The position numbers and the translations under genes were made by a program. This document shows positions 14,408-19,818 of a stretch of 19,818 nt of DNA, in pieces. Under the pieces are notes generated by a model, which was not told the origin of the DNA, made no database searches, and was given only the letters and a program-made list of their open reading frames with translations. This DNA comes from Prevotella sp. CAG:1320. GTDB taxonomy: Bacteria; Bacteroidota; Bacteroidia; Bacteroidales; Bacteroidaceae. Position 1 is the first letter of the stretch, and each line of letters begins with the position of its first letter. Where the stretch lies: assembly GCA_000435635.1 (NCBI GenBank), contig FR882100.1, positions 1-19,818 on the forward strand, given 5' to 3'.

Positions 14408-15589
14408 TTAGTGGTGGAAGAGGCGCACTCCAGTCATGGCCATGGCGATGCCGTATTTGTCGCAGGTCTCTATGACATTGTCGTCTCGTATGGAACCGCC
14501 CGCCTGGGCAATGTACTGCACGCCGCTCTTGTGGGCTCGTTCTATGTTGTCTCCAAAGGGGAAGAACGCGTCGCTGCCCAAGGCTACGCCAGTGTTTTGG
14601 GCTATCCAGTCTTTTTTCTCCTCCATGGTGAGCGGCTCGGGTCTTTCAGTGAAGAATTGTTGCCAGGTGCCCTCTCGCAACACGTCGTCATGTTCCTCGC
14701 TGATGTATACGTCGATGGTATTGTCCCTATCGGCGCGGCGGATGCCTTCCTTGAAGGGAAGGTTCATCACCTTGGGGCACTGTCGAAGCCACCACGTGTC
14801 TGCCTTTTGCCCAGCCAGTCGCGTGCAGTGTACACGGCTTTGCTGGCCTGCGCCAATGCCGATGGCTTGCCCGTCTTTCACGTAGCAGACAGAGTTACTC
14901 TGGGTATACTTCAAGGTGATGAGGGCGATAATTAAGTCGCGCTTAGCCTCGGGGGTGAATTCCTTGTTCTGGGTGGGCACGTTTTGGAAGAGCGCGGGGT
15001 CGTCTAGCCTCACCTCATTGCGTCCCTGCTCGAAGGTGATGCCGAATACTTGCTTCCTCTCCAGTGGGGCGGGCTTATACTCGGGGTTTATTTGGATGAC
15101 ATTGTAGGTGCCCTTGCGCTTGCTCTTCAGTATCTCGATGGCCTCGGGGGTGTAGCCGGGGGCTATTACGCCATCGCTCACCTCACGCTTGATAAGTGTG
15201 GCTGTGGCGGCGTCGCAGGTGTCGCTCAGGGCCACGAAGTCTCCATAGGAGCACATGCGGTCGGCTCCTCTGGCACGGGCGTAGGCGCAGGCTAGGGGCG
15301 AAAGCTCCATCTTGAGGTCATCCACGAAGTATATCTTCTTGAGGGTGTCGCTCAGGGGAAGGCCGATGGCGGCTCCTGCGGGCGAGACGTGCTTGAATGA
15401 GGCGGCGGCGGGCATGCCTGTGGCCTCTTTCAGCTCCTTCACGAGCTGCCAGCTGTTGAGAGCGTCCAGGAAGTTGATGTACCCTGGCCTTCCGTTGATT
15501 ACCTCCAAGGGCAACTCCCCATCCTCCATATAGATGCGGGAGGGCTTTTGGTTGGGGTTGCACCCGTACTTCAGTGCTAATTCTTTCAT
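14408..15589 (-). CDS. AICAR transformylase domain protein (PurH-like, no IMP cyclohydrolase domain)
   Basis: Predicted phosphoribosylaminoimidazolecarboxamide formyltransferase: transfers a formyl group from 10-formyl-THF to AICAR, the ninth step of IMP synthesis. The 393 residues correspond only to the C-terminal domain of PurH; the roughly 200-residue cyclohydrolase domain is missing. The catalytic Lys-His pair is present at 66-67 (ASFKHVSPAGAA), aligned with Lys266-His267 of the human bifunctional enzyme. Other conserved stretches are DAATATLIKREVSDGVIAPG, LKYTQSNSVCYVKDGQAIGI and GAGQQSRVHCTRLA. A separate cyclohydrolase must exist elsewhere, either in a full PurH or as a single-domain enzyme. 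The gene follows the PPC gene after 62 bp on the same strand. Confidence 0.9.
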   Translation of the reverse strand: MKELALKYGCNPNQKPSRIYMEDGELPLEVINGRPGYINFLDALNSWQLVKELKEATGMPAAASFKHVSPAGAAIGLPLSDTLKKIYFVDDLKMELSPLACAYARARGADRMCSYGDFVALSDTCDAATATLIKREVSDGVIAPGYTPEAIEILKSKRKGTYNVIQINPEYKPAPLERKQVFGITFEQGRNEVRLDDPALFQNVPTQNKEFTPEAKRDLIIALITLKYTQSNSVCYVKDGQAIGIGAGQQSRVHCTRLAGQKADTWWLRQCPKVMNLPFKEGIRRADRDNTIDVYISEEHDDVLREGTWQQFFTERPEPLTMEEKKDWIAQNTGVALGSDAFFPFGDNIERAHKSGVQYIAQAGGSIRDDNVIETCDKYGIAMAMTGVRLFHH

Positions 15590-15651
15590 GTCCTTCTGTT
15601 ATGTCTGTTTATGATATGTCTGTGGAAGTGGTGGTTTCTGGTAGTTGAGGG

Positions 15652-16086
15652 CTACTTGGAGAAGTCGTATAGGTTGAGGCCTACCTCGTCGCTGTAACTG
15701 CGCTCCAGCCTGTCTTGCAGGTCTTCCACGATGAACTCTCCCGCGCCGTGAATGCGCGCCGAGAGCAGGTGTCCTGCCAGCGCGGTGAAGTCCGCCCTGC
15801 CCAGCGTCACGTGCACATGCAGGTAGATCTTCCCGTTCAGCGTGGAGACGTTTCCCGTCAGGTTGGCTATCTCCATCTGCTCTTCAAACTTCCTGTCCTC
15901 ATATTGCTTGGTTGTGGGGTTGAAGAAGCGCAATGTCATCTCGTCTATGGCACCGATGCCTGTGATGGTGCCCAGGGTGACGTTCCGCTCTTGGCAGAAA
16001 GCCGTGAGCGCGTTCATCAATTCCTCGCCATTGCTTATGCTCACAATGTATTGTCGGTTTCCCGCTTGCTTATATTCGTACTTCAT
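15652..16086 (-). CDS. PPC/DUF296 domain protein
   Basis: A protein of 144 residues consisting almost only of the PPC (plants and prokaryotes conserved, DUF296) domain. Conserved His residues that bind metal in structures of this family are seen: His90 and His92 in YLHVHVTLGR, and His106 in AGHLLSA. The glycine-rich GTITGIGAIDE loop is at about 39-49. The start at 16086 is chosen because MKYEYKQAGNRQYIVSIS fits the domain start; the frame runs upstream to 16245, but that part crosses the EF-G2 terminator. Bacterial single-domain members have no settled function and are often annotated as DNA-binding by analogy with plant AT-hook proteins; no AT-hook is present here. It lies between the EF-G2 and AICAR transformylase genes on the same strand. 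Confidence 0.88.
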   Translation of the reverse strand: MKYEYKQAGNRQYIVSISNGEELMNALTAFCQERNVTLGTITGIGAIDEMTLRFFNPTTKQYEDRKFEEQMEIANLTGNVSTLNGKIYLHVHVTLGRADFTALAGHLLSARIHGAGEFIVEDLQDRLERSYSDEVGLNLYDFSK

Positions 16087-16179
16087 TTCTTGGTCGTTTG
16101 AAAGGTTTTCGTCCGCGAAGGTAATCATTTTCCCGCTAATACGGGTGACTGGAGCGGAAAAAATGGTTTCGTGGCGATT

Positions 16180-16217
16180 GAAAAATGAAGTCCGCCCACC
16201 TGTGTGGCGAGCGGACT
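16180..16217 (-). terminator. Rho-independent terminator of the EF-G2-like gene
   Basis: On the minus strand, AGTCCGC and GCGGACT (16189-16195 with 16211-16217) form the outer stem and CCAC/GTGG (16196-16199 with 16204-16207) an inner stem, followed by TTCATTTTT. It starts about 35 nt after the EF-G2 stop. The PPC gene beyond it probably needs its own promoter or read-through. Confidence 0.75.
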
Positions 16218-16251
16218 CTAGAATGTTTATGATGATGGGAAACAACGTGCG

Positions 16252-18417
16252 TCAATCGTTGCCTTCCTTGGCCAGCTCAGCGGCATGCTCTTCGATGAGC
16301 TTGCCTTGTATTTCGTTGGGCACTAACTCATAGGAGGCGAACTTCGTGGTGAAGCTGGCACGACCTCCCGTCAGGCTGCTTAAGGCGATACTGTAGGAAG
16401 ATAGCTCCTTCAAAGGTATCTTGGCTTGTAGCTTTTGATAGCCCGCCTCGCTGTCCATACCCATGATGAGGGCACGGCGACCCTGCAAGTCGCTCATCAC
16501 GTCGCCCATGAAGTCGGCGGGTACGAACACCTCCAGGTCATAGATAGGCTCCAGAATCTTGGGACCCGCCTGCTTGAAGGCTTCCGAGAAGGCACGCCTG
16601 GCGGCGAGCATGAACGAGAGCTCGTTGCTGTCCACGGGGTGCATCTTGCCGTCGTATACGATCACCCTCACGTCGCGGGCGTAGCTGCCTGTCAGCGGGC
16701 CATGCTCCATGCAATCCATCACGCCTTTAAGGATGGCGGGCATGAAGCGTGCGTCGATGGCACCACCCACCACGGAGTTGATGAACACTAACTTTCCGCC
16801 CCATTCCAGGTCTATTTCTTCCTTGCCCTTGATGCTCATCTTGAACTCTTGGCCATTGAAGTTAAAGCTCGTCGGGTCGGGCATGCCCTCTGCGTAAGGC
16901 TCCACGATGAGGTGCACTTCGCCAAACTGGCCAGCTCCGCCCGATTGTTTCTTGTGGCGATAGTCAGCGCGGGCCCGCTTGGTAATGGTCTCTCGATAAG
17001 GAATGCGCGGCTCGCCGAACTCCACGTTGAGCTTCTCGTTATTTTCCAACCTCCACTTCAGGGTGCGCAGATGGAATTCTCCTTGACCGTGCACTATAAT
17101 CTGGCGCAGCTCCTTGCTCTGTTCTATTACCCATGTGGGGTCTTCCTGGTGCATCTTGATCATGGCGGCCATCAGCTTTTCAGTGTCTTGAGCGTTCACG
17201 GCCTTGATGGAGCGTGAGTATTTGGAGTTGGGGTACTTGATGTAGTCAAAGCGCCACTCTGCGTCCTTCCCGTTTAGCGTATTGCCCGTTTTCACGTCTT
17301 TCAGCTTCACGGTACAGCCTATGTCGCCAGCGTTAAGTTGATCCACGGGAATGCGGTTGGCTCCAGCGCAGGCGAATATCTGTCCTATGCGCTCTTTGGA
17401 GCCGCGATCGGCGTTGGTCAGGTCATCGCCTGGGCGTATGCAACCACTCATCACCTTGAAGTAGCTCACTTCTCCGATATGGGGTTCCATGCCTGTCTTG
17501 AAGAAGAAAACGCTTTCAGGACCATCGCTGTTGGCGGGTATCTCTTCGCCGCGGGTGTTGTGCACCATTGGCATCTCGCTCACGAAAGGTACCACGTTGC
17601 CCAGGAATTCCATGAGCCTGCGCACGCCCATGTCCTTTTCGGCGCAGACGCAGAACACGGGGAAGATGGATCGGGTCACCAAGCCTTTTCGGATGCCTTC
17701 GCGCATCTCGTCTACGGACAGTATTTCTTCCTCGAAGAATTTCTCCATCAATGTTTCGTCGTTTTCGGCGGCAGCTTCAACCAGCGCCTTGTGCATCTCT
17801 GTGGCCTTTTCCATTTCTTCGGCGGGGATGTCTTCTATGATTGGTTCGCCTCCTTCGGGCTTCCAACTGTATTTCTTCATTACCAATACGTCTATCAGCG
17901 AGTGGAAGCCAGGTCCTGTCTCCAACGGATATTGCACGGGTACGCACTTCTGGCCATAAATGTCTTTCATGGCCGTGACTATGTTGTCGAAGTCGCACTT
18001 GTCGCTGTCCAATTGGTTAATCAGGAAGATGACGGGCTTCTTCAGCTTTTCGGTATAGCGGAAGATGTTTTGCGTGCCTACTTCGGGGCCATACTGTCCA
18101 TTGATGAGAATGACGGCCTGGTCGGTCACGTTGAGTGAGGTGATGGCTCCACCCACGAAGTCATCAGCTCCCGGGCAGTCTATGACGTTTAGCTTTTTGT
18201 TGTTCCATTCTACATGAAAAACGGTGGGGAATACGGAGTAGCCATATTCCAGTTCCACGGGGAAATAATCGCTCACGGTGTTCTTGGCCTGGATACTGCC
18301 ACGGCGCTTAATGACACCAGCTTCATACAACATGCTTTCGGCAAGCGTGGACTTGCCGCTGCCCGAGGCGCCAAGCAAGGCGATGTTCTTGATTTCGTTT
18401 GTTTGGTATACCTTCAT
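16252..18417 (-). CDS. Elongation factor G paralogue EF-G2 with degenerate GTPase domain
   Basis: Ribosome translocation factor of 721 residues with all EF-G domains. The G domain departs from EF-G1. The P-loop is GASGSGKST (16-24) instead of AHIDAGKTT, and switch I has ELEYGYSV instead of the usual ExERGITI. The G3 motif is DCPGADDF (80-87), so the catalytic His of DTPGH is Ala84; G4 is NQLD (134-137) instead of NKxD. Domain IV is well kept (GPLTGSYARDVRVIVYDGK, HPVDSNELSF), as is domain V (ALIMGMDSE, the FTTKFASYELVP end). This fits the Bacteroides thetaiotaomicron EF-G2 (BT2167), reported to promote translocation without GTP hydrolysis and to matter during carbon limitation and gut colonisation. 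A promoter and a 9-bp hairpin lie upstream; a terminator follows. Confidence 0.92.
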   Translation of the reverse strand: MKVYQTNEIKNIALLGASGSGKSTLAESMLYEAGVIKRRGSIQAKNTVSDYFPVELEYGYSVFPTVFHVEWNNKKLNVIDCPGADDFVGGAITSLNVTDQAVILINGQYGPEVGTQNIFRYTEKLKKPVIFLINQLDSDKCDFDNIVTAMKDIYGQKCVPVQYPLETGPGFHSLIDVLVMKKYSWKPEGGEPIIEDIPAEEMEKATEMHKALVEAAAENDETLMEKFFEEEILSVDEMREGIRKGLVTRSIFPVFCVCAEKDMGVRRLMEFLGNVVPFVSEMPMVHNTRGEEIPANSDGPESVFFFKTGMEPHIGEVSYFKVMSGCIRPGDDLTNADRGSKERIGQIFACAGANRIPVDQLNAGDIGCTVKLKDVKTGNTLNGKDAEWRFDYIKYPNSKYSRSIKAVNAQDTEKLMAAMIKMHQEDPTWVIEQSKELRQIIVHGQGEFHLRTLKWRLENNEKLNVEFGEPRIPYRETITKRARADYRHKKQSGGAGQFGEVHLIVEPYAEGMPDPTSFNFNGQEFKMSIKGKEEIDLEWGGKLVFINSVVGGAIDARFMPAILKGVMDCMEHGPLTGSYARDVRVIVYDGKMHPVDSNELSFMLAARRAFSEAFKQAGPKILEPIYDLEVFVPADFMGDVMSDLQGRRALIMGMDSEAGYQKLQAKIPLKELSSYSIALSSLTGGRASFTTKFASYELVPNEIQGKLIEEHAAELAKEGND

Positions 18418-18459
18418 AACGACATAGATTTAAGTGTTAATATATTTAGGTTAATAGGC

Positions 18460-18483
18460 AAAAAGAGGGTAGTGCCTCTTTTT
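18460..18483 (-). promoter_or_regulatory. Hairpin in the predicted EF-G2 leader
   Basis: AAAAAGAGG (18460-18468) pairs with CCTCTTTTT (18475-18483) around a 6-nt loop. On the minus strand it would fall at the very start of the predicted EF-G2 mRNA and is followed by GCC. The U-rich 3' arm gives it the look of a weak terminator or attenuator; a stabilising 5' hairpin is an alternative. Confidence 0.5.
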
Positions 18484-18489
18484 CGCCCC

Positions 18490-18520
18490 CTAAAGTAGTG
18501 ATTTATTTTAAATGCACCAA
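18490..18520 (-). promoter_or_regulatory. Putative promoter of the EF-G2-like gene
   Basis: On the minus strand, TTG (18520-18518) is followed after exactly 20 bp by TACTTTAG (18497-18490), one mismatch from TAnnTTTG. The spacing matches the Bacteroidetes -33/-7 arrangement. Initiation would fall near 18484, giving a leader of about 66 nt that begins with the hairpin. Confidence 0.45.
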
Positions 18521-18539
18521 GAGTTTTTAGGAAATTTAG

Positions 18540-18547
18540 TATTTTTG
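18540..18547 (+). promoter_or_regulatory. Putative -7 box for hemW
   Basis: TATTTTTG, followed by CCC, is a full match to TAnnTTTG. Initiation near 18554 would leave about 40 nt before the ATG at 18595. No clear -33 TTTG is seen. Confidence 0.55.
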
Positions 18548-18594
18548 CCCGAGATTTATGGGGCTTATCCTCTTTTTGTTATCGTTATTCTATC

Positions 18595-19716
18595 ATGACT
18601 GGCATTTATTTGCATATTCCCTTCTGTGCCACTAGGTGCGTCTATTGCGCTTTCTATAGCACCACGATGGCATCCCTGCGTCATCGCTATGTTAATGCCC
18701 TTTGCCGGGAAATGGCCCTCAGGCCACTCCAGGATTCTGTTTCTACGGTTTATTTGGGTGGGGGTACGCCTTCGCAACTTTCTCCCCAAGAACTTGTCCT
18801 GTTGTTTCAGGGACTGCGGGAAGCCTATGGGTCATTTGGGCCAGAAGTGGAGGTGACTATGGAGTGCAATCCCGAAGATCTTACTCCAGAATATTGTGAC
18901 GCTTTGGCGCTATTGCCTGTTAATCGTGTCTCAATGGGGGTACAGACGTTTGACAACAAGCGTTTACGCTTTTTGCGCCGCAGACACAATGGAGAGCAAG
19001 TTGGTAAGGCCATGCGTCTGTTGCGTTCAGTGGGCATTCACAACGTGAGCATAGATCTTATGTTTGGTTTCCCCAGTCAGACCCTTGCTGAATGGGAGGC
19101 AGATTTGGCTCAAGCCATTGCCCTCGCTCCAGAGCATATTTCCGCCTACAATCTTACCTATGAGGAAAGTACACCCCTCTATGCCATGCTTAGGCGAGGC
19201 GAGATTGAGGAGTTGGACGATGAACTGAGCCGTGCCATGTATGAGTCATTGATAGATCGCTTGGTGGATGCAGGTTATGAGCATTACGAGATTAGCAATT
19301 TTGCACTGCCTGGCTATCATTCTCGCCATAATAGTGCTTATTGGCATGAAGTACCTTATGTAGGATTAGGTGCTGCCGCCCACAGTTATGATCTTGAGAC
19401 CAGAAGATGGAATATTGCCGACATAATGGACTATGTCCAGGCCGTGGAGTGCGGAAAGTTACCCTGCGAGATTGAGCCGCTTGATCTTTCCACCCGATAC
19501 AATGACCTTGTTACCACGGCTTTGCGCACTAGTGAGGGCATTGATTTGGCTCAGCTTCGTCAACGCTATGGTTATACTTATTATATATATATACTGCGCA
19601 TGTCTTTGCCTCATATACATCGTGGTGTTCTTTCTCTGTCCCATGGTCATCTTAGTCTAACACGCCAAGGCCTTTTTGTAAGTGATGATATTATGAGTGA
19701 TTTGATGTATGTGTAA
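18595..19716 (+). CDS. hemW: Radical SAM haem chaperone HemW
   Basis: HemW binds haem and a [4Fe-4S] cluster and is thought to deliver haem to respiratory enzymes; it was long annotated as an oxygen-independent coproporphyrinogen III oxidase (HemN). The 373 residues match HemW length (about 375) rather than HemN (about 450). The radical SAM motif is CATRCVYC (Cys11, Cys15, Cys18), right at the N-terminus as in HemW. STVYLGGGTPSQL, MECNPEDLT, VNRVSMGVQTFD, DLMFGFPSQT and SAYNLTYEESTPLY follow in family order, and YEISNFALPGYHSRHN and YVGLGAAAHSY complete the core. A short TA dinucleotide run (about 19578-19595) lies inside the gene and encodes Tyr/Ile. It is transcribed divergently from EF-G2 and is the last gene in the window. 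Confidence 0.93.
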   Translation: MTGIYLHIPFCATRCVYCAFYSTTMASLRHRYVNALCREMALRPLQDSVSTVYLGGGTPSQLSPQELVLLFQGLREAYGSFGPEVEVTMECNPEDLTPEYCDALALLPVNRVSMGVQTFDNKRLRFLRRRHNGEQVGKAMRLLRSVGIHNVSIDLMFGFPSQTLAEWEADLAQAIALAPEHISAYNLTYEESTPLYAMLRRGEIEELDDELSRAMYESLIDRLVDAGYEHYEISNFALPGYHSRHNSAYWHEVPYVGLGAAAHSYDLETRRWNIADIMDYVQAVECGKLPCEIEPLDLSTRYNDLVTTALRTSEGIDLAQLRQRYGYTYYIYILRMSLPHIHRGVLSLSHGHLSLTRQGLFVSDDIMSDLMYV

Positions 19717-19818
19717 TTTCCTTTCCCCTTTTTGATATGTCTTTTGTTTCTGTTTTTTGTCTTTCTCTTATTCTCGTGTTCTTATTATATATAATGTGTG
19801 CGCTATTCCCTGGCTCCC

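Noticed and set aside
14009..14475. Plus-strand ORFs over the terminator and duplication
   Set aside because: They encode Phe/Gly/Ile tracts from homopolymers and then run antisense to the small basic ORF and the transformylase.
19784..19795. Palindrome ATTATATATAAT after hemW
   Set aside because: A low-complexity TA run in a T-rich tail near the window edge; too simple to support a function.

Overview
The window looks like chromosomal DNA from a member of the Bacteroidales, most likely Prevotella or a close relative. Several things point that way: a membrane TPR regulator with a C-terminal helix-turn-helix, an outer-membrane beta-barrel protein of the TonB-receptor-like family, the order parA-parB-DUF5683-lytic transglycosylase-Rel, an EF-G paralogue with a degenerate GTPase domain, a single-domain AICAR transformylase, and promoter -7 boxes of the form TAnnTTTG. 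The species call is inference; no rRNA or other phylogenetic marker is present.

Layout. (1) 1-4023, plus strand: a TPR/transmembrane/HTH regulator whose 5' end is cut or broken, then an outer-membrane beta-barrel protein. The promoter of the barrel gene lies between two perfect 11-bp inverted repeats. (2) 4024-4668: a gene-free convergent gap holding a GC-rich, hairpin-rich element and a six-unit array of 15-bp palindromes at an exact 22-bp period. (3) 4669-6587, minus strand: surE-lpxB, overlapping by 4 bp, transcribed divergently from (4). (4) 6700-13863, plus strand: parA, parB, a DUF5683 membrane protein, a MltD-like lytic transglycosylase, a bifunctional-type RelA/SpoT protein and a pectin methylesterase. 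(5) 13864-14192: a second convergent gap with a five-unit array of the same palindromes at the same period, a strong intrinsic terminator and an imperfect 51-bp tandem duplication with long homopolymers. (6) 14193-18417, minus strand: in transcription order an EF-G2-like factor with its own terminator, a PPC/DUF296 protein, an AICAR transformylase domain protein and a small basic ORF. (7) 18595-19716, plus strand: hemW, divergent from EF-G2.

Most genes are housekeeping: chromosome partition, lipid A synthesis, nucleotide clean-up, peptidoglycan remodelling, (p)ppGpp signalling, purine synthesis and haem handling. The EF-G2-like gene matches the known Bacteroides paralogue that works without GTP hydrolysis. 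The least explained signal is the pair of 22-bp-period palindrome arrays. Both sit between convergent genes, and nine of the eleven units keep their symmetry through paired base changes. I do not recognise them as a described element. The possible invertible promoter upstream of the barrel gene is the second candidate for follow-up.
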